Assembly: GCA_946902985.2 (NCBI GenBank)
Contig: OX336396.1
Span: 233,382,797-233,446,796, forward strand
Origin: Meconema thalassinum
Lineage: Eukaryota > Arthropoda > Insecta > Orthoptera > Tettigoniidae
Length of the DNA stretch: 64,000 bases
Reading direction: 5' to 3'
A program made the position numbers and the translations under genes. Shown here piece after piece: positions 32,069 through 43,260 of this stretch. Positions within the stretch are counted from its first letter, which is position 1; each line of letters begins with the position of its first letter. Under the pieces are notes generated by a model. It was not told the DNA's origin, did no database searches, and saw only the letters and a program-made list of their open reading frames with translations.

Positions 32069-33289
32069 ATGCCGATTGACGAGAAACTCATTAATGCTAG
32101 AGCTTCTGTCAAAGGCAAGTTAACGCGTTTTCGCACTTTTCTAGATGAGCTCCCGGAAAAAGAACGTAATAGTGACATAATTTCTCAAAGACTGAAAGGT
32201 TATGAACAGGCCTTTGAGAAATATGATGAGATCCAAAGTAATATTGAGACCAAGGATCCCGACCAGCAAAGTGACCGCTGTGAGGTTGAAAATTTATATT
32301 ATAAGGGGTTCGCAGACGCGAAGCAGCTTTTAAGAAGTTTAACATTGCAGGAAAAGCAGGAGAAAACTCCTTCAGAATCTTCTTCTTTTCCTTCCCGTGT
32401 TATATTACCGAAAATAGAATCACCTAAATTTACCGGACATGAAGCTACATGGGAACCATTTTTTGAATTATTCAATTCATTGATTCACGAAAACGATTCT
32501 CTTCCTTCAATACAGAAGTTTCATTATTTGCGTTTGTCCTTGCAAGGCAACGCACTTAAACTCATCCAAGAGCTTACGTTGACAAATAAAAATTATGAAG
32601 TAGCTTTGGCACTTCTCAGAGATCGGTTTGGGAACACTCGTTTAAAAACTCAACGTCACATACAGGGTTTATTCAATTTACCTATTGTTCAAGCTGATAA
32701 TCTTGCCTCGCTTCGTAATCTGATCGATGCTGCAGAACTTCATATTCGTGCGCTTGCAAATTTGGACCAACCAGTTGACCATTGGGATCTATTTTTGATT
32801 CATCTTATATCTGTTAAATTAGACACTAAAACTTTAAAAGATTGGGAAGCAGATCTGTCGCAACATTCATTGTGTACCTATGAAGCTATTATTAAATTCT
32901 TAAAGGCGAAATGCCAAATTCTCTCTGCTGTAGCCAGTCAAAAGAGTAGCTCCACCTTCAAACCTCCTTCTAATAGTAAGGTCATCAGCCCCACTCAGAG
33001 AGTACTAAGGTCACATGCCTTTTCTACCAATATTCGGTCTTCCAATCAAGTACAAGCTTGTGTTTTGTGCCAACAACCACATAACTTGTACCAATGCGCT
33101 CAATTCAAATCTTTATCTGTGGATGAAAGACGCAAATTAATTACCACCCACAAGCACTGCTTTAATTGTCTATCAGCGACACATATGATAAGCAATTGTC
33201 GTTCTGAACGGTTATGTTTTCACTGTAAAGCAAAGCATCATACTCTCCTGCATAGGCATGAAAGATTGCGGTCATCAGCAAACCAATAG
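32069..33289 (+). CDS. gag: Gag polyprotein (BEL/Pao)
   Basis: I choose the ATG at 32,069; the longer frame begins at a GTG. About 406 residues. The N-terminal third is helical and charged. The middle is a DUF1759-type gag domain: 'PKFTGHEATWEPFFELFNSLI' (about 32,424-32,486), 'FHYLRLSLQGNA' and 'ALALLRDRFGN'. The C-terminus has cysteine-histidine clusters of zinc-knuckle type (CVLCQQPHNLYQC, CFNCLSATHMISNC and CFHCKAKHHTLLH; about 33,057-33,252). It forms the particle and packages RNA. It overlaps pol by 32 bp in the +1 frame, so pol is probably made by frameshifting or reinitiation. Confidence 0.88.
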   Translation: MPIDEKLINARASVKGKLTRFRTFLDELPEKERNSDIISQRLKGYEQAFEKYDEIQSNIETKDPDQQSDRCEVENLYYKGFADAKQLLRSLTLQEKQEKTPSESSSFPSRVILPKIESPKFTGHEATWEPFFELFNSLIHENDSLPSIQKFHYLRLSLQGNALKLIQELTLTNKNYEVALALLRDRFGNTRLKTQRHIQGLFNLPIVQADNLASLRNLIDAAELHIRALANLDQPVDHWDLFLIHLISVKLDTKTLKDWEADLSQHSLCTYEAIIKFLKAKCQILSAVASQKSSSTFKPPSNSKVISPTQRVLRSHAFSTNIRSSNQVQACVLCQQPHNLYQCAQFKSLSVDERRKLITTHKHCFNCLSATHMISNCRSERLCFHCKAKHHTLLHRHERLRSSANQ

Positions 33290-36200
33290 TTCATCCGCTA
33301 AATCTAATTCTGAGACTTTGCCTAATAACGCTCAGTCTTTTACTCAAAGCTCTGTTTCGTTCAGTAAAACTCAAGTTTTATTGTCCACTGTCCAAATTCT
33401 AGTGAAGAATGTTCACGGAAAATGGGTTTCTGTAAGGGGATTGTTAGATAATGCTGCAACTAACAATTTTATCAGTGAATCGCTAGTTCGCAAGTTAGGT
33501 CTACAAATATGCCCTACTTCTATAGAAGTTACAGGAATTAATGGTTCCAAATCGCAATCTCTGAGTTATGCTAAAGTGGATGTAAAAGATTCCAATAATC
33601 TTGGCATTCATTTAAATTTAGATTTTTTAATTATAAATTCCATAGGTAATGACACCCCCATTACTTCTTTTCAAGTCCAGGGTTGGAATATTCCGCATCA
33701 TTTGCAACTTGCAGATCCGAATTTCAACAGAGCTTCATCTGTAGAAATTATTTTAAGTGCCAGCATTTTTTGGCAATGTTTACATCCGGAAAAGGTTAAA
33801 GTTGCCCGTGATGTTTTCTTTCGCAGAACTGATTTTGGTTGGATTGCCACTGGGCAAATATACCGCAACCCCGTTCAACAAAAATCTCATTGTTATTTTG
33901 TTGGTGCTGATTTAAATCAAGAATTAATTAAGTTCTGGGACATTGAGGATATTCAAGTCACCTCACCTCATTCTCTCAATAATGAGATCTGTGAATCACA
34001 CTACGTAGAAACCACTGTTCGCACTACTGAAGGCAGATTCGTGGTTACTCTTCCTCGCATTTTTAACCCCCCTGTTATTACAGAATCACATTCCAGAGCT
34101 CTCAAAGCTTTATTCGCAATTGAAAATCGCTTTAAAAAAGATGCTCTCTTAAAAACTCAGTATACTTCCTTCATGGAAGAATACGAATCAGCGAATCACA
34201 TGGAAGTAGTTCCAAAATCTGAAGAAATTAGTAATTCTCCCAAAGAAATAGTATATCTTAATCATCATCCGGTTTGGAAGAATTCTTCCACCCGAGAACA
34301 GATAAGAGTGGTTTTTAATGGGTCATCTCCAGATGCTAATGGTGTTTCTCTCAATGACACTCTGCATTCTGGACCCGCTATTCAGACAGATCTTACTTCA
34401 GTTTTACTTAACTTTCGTCTATTCCCCATTGCTGTTCTTGCTGACATCAAGCAAATGTATAGGCAAATTCTAGTAAATTCAGAACAACGTGAGTTGCAAA
34501 GAATTTTGTGGCGAGACGACAATGCAAAACCTATAAAAATATTTCGTTTAAGAACAGTGACATACGGTCTTAAGCCGTCTGCTTTTCTCGCAATACGATC
34601 TCTTCACATGTTGGCCGAGCAAGATGGTCATCTTTTTCATCCTCTAGCTTCTGAAGTTTTGAAAACTGCATTTTATGTAGATGATTTTCTGTATTCCTTT
34701 CCTAGTATCTCTGACGCACTTCTTGTTTGTGAAGATTTAAACTCTCTTCTTTCCGGTGGTGGGTTTACCCTTCATAAGTGGAACTCGAACTCAACCGAAT
34801 TTTTATCTAACTTTTCACAAGTAACTCCTGTTGACAAATGTGTTGCGCTTCCTACTGAGGAATCAGCTATTAAAACCATGGGTGTTTTTTGGTCTCCTTC
34901 TTCAGATACCTTTTCCTATCAGGTACACTTATCTGAGTTTCACCCTCGAACGAAAAGGCAATTATTATCGGAAATAGCAAGAGTTTTTGATCCCTTGCAG
35001 TACATTGCTCCGGTGGTTATTACTGCAAAAATTTTCTTGCAAAAACTTTGGTTATTGAAAATTGGTTGGGATGAAAAAGTACCCTCCCCCCTTTTGGATG
35101 AGTGGTTGAAATACCGCAAGAGTTTGTTAGATCTTTCTCAAATTTCTATTCCTCGCACTTTAATTCCCGACATTTCATGTCAGTATTTCGATTTGCACGT
35201 ATTTGCAGATAGTTCTGAAAAGGCATACGGTTGCTGCGCCTACTTAGTAGGCCGCCCTTCCAATACTTTACCCGGATTTTCCAATTTAATTTGTGCAAAA
35301 TCAAAGGTAGCCCCACTCAAATCCATATCATTGCCTAGATTGGAATTATGTTCTGCTGTAATGGCTGTGGAATTAGCCAGCAAATTAAAAATCAGTTTAA
35401 ATTTGAAATTTTCGACCACATGGGTTTGGAGTGATTCTTCCATCGTGTTAGCTTGGCTTTCAAAACCTTCTTCGCATTGGACCACTTGTGTGGCTAATCG
35501 CGTTTCTAAAATACAAGAGTTGTCTCATTTTGACCAATGGAATCATGTTCCGGGGAAAGAAAACCCCGCTGATATAATTTCATGTGGCTGTTTGCCCAAT
35601 AAATTAATTTCTCTTAAACTATACTGGAATGGTCCGGCGTGGCTCAGTCAGGATTTTTCTTGTTGGCCTCGTTCATCTAATCCGCTCGCAGAAGATGTTC
35701 CTGATGCTCGCATTGTTACCGCTTCCCTTTTTCTAACTTCTATTGCTACTAGTCTTTTTCAGCGTTACTCTTCATTTAATAAATTAATTCGGGTGGTAGC
35801 ATATTTATTTCGATGGAAATTTCTTGTTCTTGATGAGCCTGTGAAGCCGCAACCCTTTCTCACTAAAATGGAATTGGAATTTGCTACTCGTAGAATCTTG
35901 TTTCTTATGCAACAAGAAGTATTCTTTCTTGAGTATCAGACGCTTTTAAGCAAAAAAGCTTTACCAAAGTCTAGTAGGCTGTTACCTCTCACCCCTTTTT
36001 TGGACCAAGATGGATTAATAAGAGTGGGGGGCAGGCTAGAAAATTCTAGTTACTCAGATGAGAAAAAACATCCCATTATTCTTCCTTCTACACATCCTAT
36101 TACTACTCTCATCGTAAAGAAATTTCATTATCAGAATTTGCACGCTGGCACCCGCACTTTGCTTTGTTTAATTCGCGAGCAATATTGGCTCATTAACGGT

Positions 36201-36872
36201 GTTCATGAAGTTTCTTCTGTTATTCGGAAATGTATACCTTGTTTCAAATCCATGCCCCCGCCAATCACGCAAATTATGGGAAACTTGCCATATTTTCGTT
36301 CCGAACCTAGTAAGCCTTTCGCCCTGACGGGTATTGATTATGCCGGTCCTTATGTCTATCAAGTTAATTCCCCTTTATCTAAGCGAAAGTTGTTAGGTAA
36401 ACTTTATATTTCTTTATTTGTGTGCATGGTGACAGGAGCCATTCACCTTGAGTTGGTTACAAGTGCTTCTACTCCTTATTTTATAGCAGCCTTTTCTAGA
36501 TTTGCCTCTAGAAGGGGTGTTCCTTCTGAGGTTTTCTCAGATAACGCAAAAATTTTTGTTAGTACTTTTGATCTTTGGAAAACTGCACTTACCTCTCCTT
36601 CTGCTAAGGAACAGTTTTCTAATTTTTCTCATGCTAAGGGATTCAAATGGCATTTCACTCCCCCTTACGCCCCCCATCATGGTGGTCGTTGGGAATCTTG
36701 CATAAAGCTCACGAAGAGACAGCTGAAGAAAACCCTTGGTTCAGCCATCCTTTCCTATGAGGAATTTAATTCCTTAATTATTCAGGTTGAGGGTATCGTA
36801 AATTCTAGGCCGCTCACGCCTTTGTCTAACGATCCTAAAGATCTTCTTCCGTTAACACCTGGCCATTTTTAA
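33258..36872 (+). pseudogene. pol: Pol polyprotein (BEL/Pao): protease, RT, RNase H, integrase, prematurely ended
   Basis: 1,204 residues in the +1 frame relative to gag. Protease: 'GLLDNAATNNFIS', with the catalytic Asp at 33,447-33,449 but D-N-A where D-S/T-G is usual. RT: 'IRVVFNGSS' (about 34,302), 'YGLKPSAFLA' and YVDD at 34,674-34,685. An A17-peptidase/RNase H region carries 'FADSSEKAYGC', 'LPRLELCSAV' and 'VWSDSSIVLAWL'. Integrase: zinc finger 'HAGTRT..CIPC', catalytic Asp 36,336-36,338 (GIDYAGP), Asp 36,540-36,542 (FSDNAK) and Glu 36,693-36,695 (GGRWES), spaced about 51 codons between the last two. It ends at TAA 36,870-36,872 after 'LTPGHF', inside a motif that normally continues. 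The frame change is explained by one missing base in a T-run. Confidence 0.9.
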
Positions 36873-37228
36873 TAGGCTGTTCTTTAGCTTCTACGCCTCC
36901 TTTGCTGAGTCGACGCTGTGATCTCAGGTTGCCTATTTTCTGGAGAAAGTTAGACTATTTGCGAAACTCCTTTTGGCGCCGTTGGAAGCTGGAGTATCTT
37001 GGCTCACTTAACAGGAGAGAGAAGTGGCGGCTTTCCCAGCCTGATGTGCGAGTGGGAGATATGGTTCTTTTGCGAGATCCAAGTCCCCCTCTCGTATGGA
37101 ATATTGGTAGGGTAACTCACTGCCATTTGGGTCGTGATAATCATGTGAGAGTTGTAGATGTTCTCACTAGTAAGGGTGTCTATACTAGACCAATTTCTAT
37201 GGTTGCTATCTTGCCTGTTGAGGCTTAG
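36873..37228 (+). pseudogene. pol: Integrase C-terminal region (BEL pol, shifted frame; DUF5641-like)
   Basis: Reading one frame back, the open stretch after the pol stop continues the integrase tail. It includes 'WRRWKLEYLGSLNRREKW' (about 36,977-37,030), 'VRVGDMVLLRDPSPPLVWNIGRV' and a 'VYTRPISMVAILP' terminus, the signature of the DUF5641 domain at the end of BEL/Pao pol. It stops at 37,226-37,228, 74 bp before the 3' LTR. The only obstacle between it and pol is the T-run indel. Confidence 0.85.
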
Positions 37229-37302
37229 TGTCATCTTCTTTATTGTTGTTCACGTTTTTGTAACTGATTCTTTGATTGTTTTCTTTCGGGGGTCTCGGAG
37301 CA

Positions 37303-38497
37303 TGATCACTTTCGTGATGTTTATAGTGCGTTTTTCTTTCGTGCCGCATTTGTCAGTTAAATGCTTTTGAGACCACCGAACGAAAACATATGTACTTATT
37401 CATTTCTGTTAACATTATAATGTTTATTACTAGTGTTTAATCTCTCTATATATATATCTAAGACTCTTACCTCAGCCTGTTAAAGGTCATGCGCCTCCAG
37501 CATACGCTCGCATACTGAAAAGGGTGTCGACTTGCTTGCTGCCTTCCTGTATGACTGACGTCACAGCTTGCCCTGGCCAATCATCGCCCGCCAGCCTGGC
37601 TTCCCGACGTTTCTATGATGTTATTATTTAAGTGGCGGTGTTTTGCTCTCCATCAGCATTCCTTCTTCAAACCTTCTACGGTCTTCTTCAACTAGCGAGA
37701 GGCATTCGTGCCTTCCGCCCTTCTCCGGAGCCTTCTAAACTTCGGGCCTAATCTGCATTTATGATTGAAACTACCAGGAAACGCAACAGCAGAGAGCTTC
37801 AGCACTGAGAAAGTGCATTCTACATTTTACTTCAAACCGCAAGAAGCTGCATCAAATCGCAGTTCTAAAATGCCATGTTATTTGGCATTCAAGAAATAAC
37901 ATCAAAACCTAACGGTGTTAAACAATGTACAGCGCTGGTGAAGAAGAAGAAGAAGAAGAAGAAGATCGCCCTGGCGAAGTTATTTTCCTGATGCTGGACA
38001 TCTCAAATTCTACTACCAAAAAATCAAGTGTTGGCCACGGCAGTCTCCGTCAGCATGCTTCTAGTCATCGCCACTAAAGATAAGTTTGTGCCTTTTTTAT
38101 TATTATCTTAATCATCTTCGTTTTAAGTGTTTGCTAGCAAGTGCAAGAATATTAAATTTGTGTGTGCATCAAGCAGAATGAACTTTTGAATAATAGCACA
38201 TGGCTGTGCCAACCTAAATAAAATTAATGAACATTTGAAATTGCCCCAGGCGGGCCAGCATAACTAATTTTTTAATTAAGGCTTATTTATTAATGTGTTT
38301 GCAAGTTTCACCATAAAAATAAAAGTATTGTATTTACTCTCAATGTTCAGTCTAGTATTGAAAGAACCAGGCCGCATTTCCTTAGCCCAATCCTTTCAGT
38401 CTAATCTTCTCTTAAGGAAGTTATTTTGTCCAGGCCTTAAGCCTGATGCTGTCCTCCCGTTTATGTTGATGAATTTGGGCTGTTCTTCACATAACCA
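37303..38497 (+). repeat. 3' LTR of BEL element (1,195 bp)
   Basis: Matches 30,552-31,749 with about 11 substitutions and one GAA unit fewer (37,940-37,964). A G-rich stretch (cgggggtctcggagca, 37,287-37,302) just before it is the likely polypurine primer. Confidence 0.92.
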
Positions 38498-38502
38498 GGT
38501 AG
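38498..38502. repeat. Target-site duplication GGTAG (right)
   Basis: Pairs with 30,547-30,551. Confidence 0.88.
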
Positions 38503-38994
38503 TACATGAGGTGAAAATTTGTGCCACATAAGTTTGTAAATACGGTACTATCCGTCATGGAGAGTAGGGCGAGACTCCGTCCATACTTTAAGTAGCGATG
38601 TTTCACCCAGTAATGTGATAGAATTAGTGCTCTGAGCTTCTACAGTAACTAACGATTAGGGAGCTCCGTATTGATCTACTTAACAAACTTCTAAATTGCA
38701 TTTGTTTGTAGACTTCCACCTCCAAGTTACCGTACAAGTGACTAACTTCCGTAAGATTCCTGTCCCTCAGTGCAAGATCTCACCTTAATCACAGCATCCG
38801 CTCGGCATTCACTTGTGGATTTATTTAACTACCATTCAAACGCAGAGGAGTAAATACTCTTGGAAGGAAAGTAATCTCCTTCGTAATACTGCTTCGTCAC
38901 TTCATTATCTCGTTTAAAACTCGTCACTCAACTCTTACCGTGTGGTTAAGCACAGTCCTGTAATACAGGTGGTATCTAAGGTCCCTTTTGTAGG
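38503..38994. other. No recognised feature
   Basis: Unique-looking sequence between the BEL element and a hAT MITE. No long frame and no repeat I recognise. Confidence 0.4.
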
Positions 38995-39002
38995 ATAATG
39001 GC

Positions 39003-39554
39003 CAGGGCCCGGATTTTGATGACCTAAAAATATTTAAATAAAAAATGACCTATCAAATGACTGCAAAAATCTCTTAAAATGACCCGTAAACTTAAAAATA
39101 TGACCTAAAAATTTGAAAGAAACTGACTTGGCCTACTGTTGTCTGTGTTCCTACAACCCTGGATTTCAATATCGCTTCTGGATTAGTTGCAAGCTCAGTG
39201 TGTCTCCTGGAATGTGGATATTCCAAGAAATAAGGGTTGAACAAAGTTGTGAAGATTCTCATGTCTTCGTATTCATCCTTTCTTTCAGTGCCGTTTATGT
39301 CCAGTACCATACGCAAAAGAATCATCATAAACGATTAAAAATGAGAGAAAATGACTCAAAACGTATAAAATATTCTAGTATATTCCATAAAGTTACCTAA
39401 AAATAAAATAGGCTACTTAGAAAAATGACGAAAGTATTACTTAATAAATATGCATTTCTGTACTGTGGGGACCATGAACAGGATTTATATATAAGTTAGC
39501 AATGTCTGTGGTGAACAATTTAAAAGATGACATGTCATCTGAATCCGGGCCTTG
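39003..39554. mobile_element. Non-autonomous hAT-like element (MITE)
   Basis: The ends are CAGGGCCCGGATT at 39,003 and, on the complement, CAAGGCCCGGATT from 39,554. The flanking 8-mers ataatggc (38,995-39,002) and gtaatggc (39,555-39,562) agree at 7 of 8 positions, the hAT duplication length. The interior is AT-rich with repeated 'atgacct' words and no transposase. A diverged relative is at 50,670-51,849. Confidence 0.7.
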
Positions 39555-39779
39555 GTAATGGCTATGTACGTGAAATGTCTAAAAAAACCTGTGTAGGCTA
39601 TTTATAGCAAAAATATATACATTTTGCTGTGAATTTATGAGCGCAAAATATAGCGGAATGAGTGTTTAGGGCAAAATATCGCGAAATGTGCCAAGTATTG
39701 CGTAATAAATGTTTAGGGTGAAATACGCATTTAGGTTAAGATGTCGTGAAATGAACCATTCAACGGTTGTGTATTGGAG

Positions 39780-40150
39780 TCTCAGTTTTTTGAGTGTTTA
39801 ATGCAGCCGCCAATTCCTCCCTGTTCTGAGCTAATCGTTTTATCTCTACATAGTTACCACACCTTACATCTGAGACAGTTTAACATCTAACCTCGGTCCA
39901 CCCCTACAGTTCTTGTCCTCGACACTTTCTCGCATAACTATGTTTGTTATTCCTGGGTGTCTTAGTATTTGTCCTACCAACCTATCTCTTTCCATTATTA
40001 GCAGTCGCCAGAAACATATCTCCTCTTCCACTCGTCTTAATACGTCTGTGATGTCAACTTTCGCTCGAGTGGTCCCCATCTGGAGATCCAAATGGGGGGC
40101 TAGTTTACCTCCGGAATGGAGATTTACTAGAGAAGAGACCATCGTCACAT
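39780..40150 (-). pseudogene. LINE ORF2 3'-end fragment
   Basis: The minus-strand frame reads 'DVLRRVEEEICFWRLLIMER', 'DRLVGQILRHPGI', then 'NCRGGPRLDVK', the RLVGHxLRH..GKxxRGRPR pattern near the end of LINE ORF2. The 3' untranslated part (39,780-39,930) matches 4,790-4,930. It is 5'-truncated. Confidence 0.65.
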
Positions 40151-40249
40151 TGAATTAGCCTATGCATAGAAAGAAGCATATCTCCGGGAGGAACATTGCG
40201 GCTGTAGTTTTCGGTTGCTATCAGCTGTGCAGCAGAACGCAGTTAGTTA

Positions 40250-40300
40250 GTTATTGTTACTTTAAGGGGCTGAACAGCGAGGTCATCTACTTAATGAATA
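40250..40300 (-). repeat. SINE tail fragment
   Basis: 'ttactttaaggggctgaac..cgaggtcatct' is the complement of the conserved SINE tail module. Confidence 0.5.
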
Positions 40301-40444
40301 ATTATGGCGAAATGAGAAATTAGTATATCGGGTGATGTTGTGAAATAAGTCATATTGCGAAAAATGAGTATATTCTGTAGGGTGAAATACGTTAGAATGG
40401 TGCAAAACGGACGAAATAAAAAAATATTGCGAATTAAGGTTGTA

Positions 40445-40735
40445 AATATTAGTCAACCTGGAAGTTTTAAGGGAATTCAAAGAAGAGAGAATATTAATGA
40501 AGGAAATGGGAAGGAGAGAAATAACATTTATTGGACATGTCATCAGACACAACACTTTCATCGTTACCATTCTTGAATGCTGGGAAAGAAAGGAAGAGGA
40601 CGGCCTAGGACGAAGTGTTTGGTAGACATCAAGAATAGAATGGGATGTGACAAGTACATGGAACTAAAACGAACCACCAACGACAGAAGGGTGTGGTTGC
40701 ATCGACAAGGCATTAGCCTTTAGAATATCATGATG
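40445..40735 (+). pseudogene. LINE ORF2 3'-end fragment (plus strand)
   Basis: Frames read 'GRREITFIGHVIRHNTFI' and, after a frame change, 'GKKGRGRPRTKCLVDIKNRMG' ending '..RRVWLHRQGISL' and stop. This is the same functional block as the fragment at 39.9 kb but on the opposite strand. It ends in an atcatgatgat tail. The distal part of this interval has no RT domain. Confidence 0.65.
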
Positions 40736-40739
40736 ATAT

Positions 40740-41820
40740 AAATTCAAATAGAAAGGGTCTCACGTCTGTTCTAAAATGCCAGACGGATCCAGATAATGAA
40801 CTCGAGACGTCCTAGGCAAGATGCAAGCGTTCTACACTACAAAAAGGACCAGCCCTCATAATATACAGCGATAATAAATGAGGATCCATTGAGTCCGAGG
40901 GCTACAATGTGAGAAGTCGGCTAATAATCTGAGCAAAGAGGCTTACTTTCAGAATCACTCTCGTAACCAGTGTTCGATTTCTAGAGATAGAGGAGCCGAT
41001 TGTAACCTTCCGTGGGATGTAGTGGTGGGGGGATGTTTCCAAATAATTTAATAGAAAATAAGAAATCTTAAGATTATACATAAACTTGAACATTTAATTT
41101 AATTCCATACTTTATTTTGCAAAAAAGTACAAAAATGGGTTGTACTAAGTAATAAAACAGTAAGAAAGCACGTTTTCATGAATGTTTAGGTTGACTGCTC
41201 ATCCAAAAAGATTGTCCAAAACATCAACATGCTATCATCATACTTCTTGTCTCTTGATCCATCCTTACTGAAATGTTTTTTATCTATAGTTTCTTTTTTC
41301 CCTAAAGAGAGGTATCGTAACGCCATTCCGGTGCGTTCCGCCTCAAATCGAGCTCTGCTCGTAACAAACAAGCTGATTGCTTCATTGTCTTAATCATGAG
41401 CTTGTGATTTACGGTACTTGCCCACACACTCTAGTCCACTCATCCATGACCCGATGACACCAGCATGGGCCGGATACCTACACAATAGAGTTGGCATTGC
41501 TTGACTCGTGGGCAGGCCAGCTCATGAATCTGTATGCATCACCTCATCTCCAATGCTCTCTGGCTGCCCCGTGAGAAGCCCTGAGTGTTCACACGGAAGC
41601 ACATTCGATCACTGATATCTGAATTCACCCACCGGCTACTCGACTTGCTGTCTCGGAGAAATGGACTTTGAATTGTGCTGCATTTTGTAAATGCTCAATT
41701 TTCAGCTCTTGATATGATTTACCGTTTATATTTTAACTTTCAGTTGGTCAACACAAAATAATTCAAATTACTGGAATATGTGAAAAAATAACCTGAAATA
41801 AATCTTATGTGATGAAGATG
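40740..41820. other. No recognised feature
   Basis: About 1.1 kb of non-repetitive-looking DNA. Short frames only; I see no motif, terminal repeat or RNA gene. Confidence 0.4.
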
Positions 41821-41823
41821 TTT

Positions 41824-42488
41824 GAGGGATGTTGAAATGAAAAGCTACGAAACGATACTATGGGTACAATTTATTCGTTATTGAAAAGTAATCACCACAG
41901 GCCTGTGCACAGGTGTCCCATCGCTTCACTAGCCACAGGATTCCCAGTTCCCAGAAGTCTTATGGTTGTGACAGGAACCAATCCTTTACGGTGTCCTTTA
42001 GTTTGTCGTCCAATTGGAAACCACGGACGAACCATTAAGAGTGACGTGTATTGTGCGACACTCCGTAGCTTACGCAAGTCCATCAAGAACAAACGCCCTG
42101 GACTGCTCACGAAGGGAGTGATTCTGCTCCATGATAACGCTCGCCCACACGTCTCTAACGTCACACAAGATGTATTGGCCACGTTCAAGTGGGAACAACT
42201 TGAGCATCCACGCTACAGCCCGGACTTGTCACCCAGCGACTTCCATCTGTTTGGTCCGTTATAAACACATCTCATGGGAAAAAGTTTCCAATTGGACGAC
42301 GGACTAAAGGACACCTTACAGGATTGGCTCCTGTCATGACCACAATACTTCTGGGAACAGGGAATCCTGCGGCTAGTGAAGCAATGGGACACCTGTGCAC
42401 AGGCCTGTGGTGGTTACTTTTGAATAACGAGTATATTGTACCCACAGAATCGTTTCGAAGCTCTTCATTTGAACACCCCTCATATGTA
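41824..42488 (+). mobile_element. Mariner-derived fold-back element
   Basis: An inverted repeat of about 190 bp (41,824-42,022 against 42,284-42,488) flanks a mariner transposase segment. The right arm is the natural transposase C-terminus: its frame ends in a 'W-D-x-C..GGYF-stop' pattern (stop 42,421-42,423). The left arm is therefore an inverted copy of coding DNA, not an ordinary transposon end. The outer ends read GAGGGATGTTGAAATGAA and, on the complement, GAGGGGTGTTCAAATGAA. Confidence 0.7.
42031..42423 (+). pseudogene. Mariner transposase C-terminal half
   Basis: One frame carries two of the three catalytic aspartates: D in 'LLHDNARPH' (42,133-42,135) and D in 'YSPDLSPSDFH' (42,238-42,240). 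They are 34 residues apart, the mariner DD34D spacing. The frame is interrupted by TAA at 42,262-42,264 and TGA at 42,337-42,339 and ends at 42,421-42,423. The helix-turn-helix and the first aspartate are absent, replaced by the inverted left arm. It cannot be active. Confidence 0.8.
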
Positions 42489-42589
42489 CTGTATATATTG
42501 TTAAGCACTATTGGAAAAGGATAAAACTAAGGGCCAGAAAGTACAATAAGTTTCCCTATTTTTTCTGAAAGAAAGAGAATATAGTAATA

Positions 42590-42935
42590 TACAAAATTTT
42601 ATTGGCAGCAGGTATAGCAATGTGTGCTATTTTTCGACATAGGCACCAAACGAATTGAGACACTTGTCATACATAGCCTGGTATCAACTTTTGTTGTGTT
42701 GTGTCATAGAACCAGCGGGTGATATTTGTCTTCAGCTCTTCGTCACTGTTAAAATGCTGACCGGAGGCCAGGAAGTTATTGAGGTGCAAGGAAAGGTGGG
42801 AATCGCTGGGAGTAAAATCAGGAGAACAACTGTTCTACAGAAGTTTGACTGGGAGCTGTTTGATCATCCACTGTACAGTCCTCATCTTACTCCCAGCAAT
42901 TTCCACCTTTCCTTACAACGCTATCAAAAGTAGTT
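42590..42935. pseudogene. Second mariner-type remnant, fragments in opposite orientation
   Basis: The plus strand at about 42,820-42,933 encodes 'VLQKFDWELFDHPLYSPHLTPSNFHL', the segment around the last mariner catalytic position, with Asn where Asp is expected. The minus strand at about 42,770-42,600 reads like a mariner C-terminus (an RWFYD..KCLNSFG pattern, with one stop). Pieces of the same gene thus point toward opposite strands within 350 bp. Confidence 0.55.
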
Positions 42936-43021
42936 GGCCTACTTTGTAATTTAGTTTCATTTGAGTTTTGATTAGGTGGACAATAAATACTGTATATTGT
43001 ACCTAGTTATAGGTATTATTA

Positions 43022-43260
43022 ATTTAATGAAAATGAAAATCCACAGCCTGCTTCCAGTCTCCGACCAGGTCAGGAATGGAATGAATGAAGCCCCCATCTA
43101 GCGGCGAGGATATGACTGTGCCGGCTGCCGAGGCCTGACGCACTCCTCTGGGGCAATGATTAAATGAATGACAGATGAAATGAAATGATAGTGGAGAGTG
43201 TTGCTGGAATGAAATTGTGACAGGGAAAACCGGAGTACCCGGAGGAAAACCTGTCTGCCA
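43022..43260 (-). repeat. Family-G SINE, head truncated
   Basis: Nearly identical to 1,442-1,675, but the tRNA-like head is missing: similarity stops at 'cctgtctgcc'. The A/T-rich tail lies on the left (43,022-43,030). Confidence 0.75.

Larger units (their letters stand above)
30552..38497 (+). mobile_element. BEL/Pao LTR retrotransposon, nearly intact
   Basis: Flanked by GGTAG duplications, with 1.2-kb LTRs that differ by about 11 substitutions and one GAA unit (counted by eye), so it is a young insertion. The internal order is primer-binding site, gag with a DUF1759-type domain and zinc fingers, and pol with an A17-type peptidase, RT (YVDD), RNase H and integrase, plus a DUF5641-like C-terminus. 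The only coding lesion I see is a one-base contraction in a T-run near 36,866-36,870 that ends pol early. There is no env. LTR ends are TGATCACT...CATAACCA. Confidence 0.93.
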
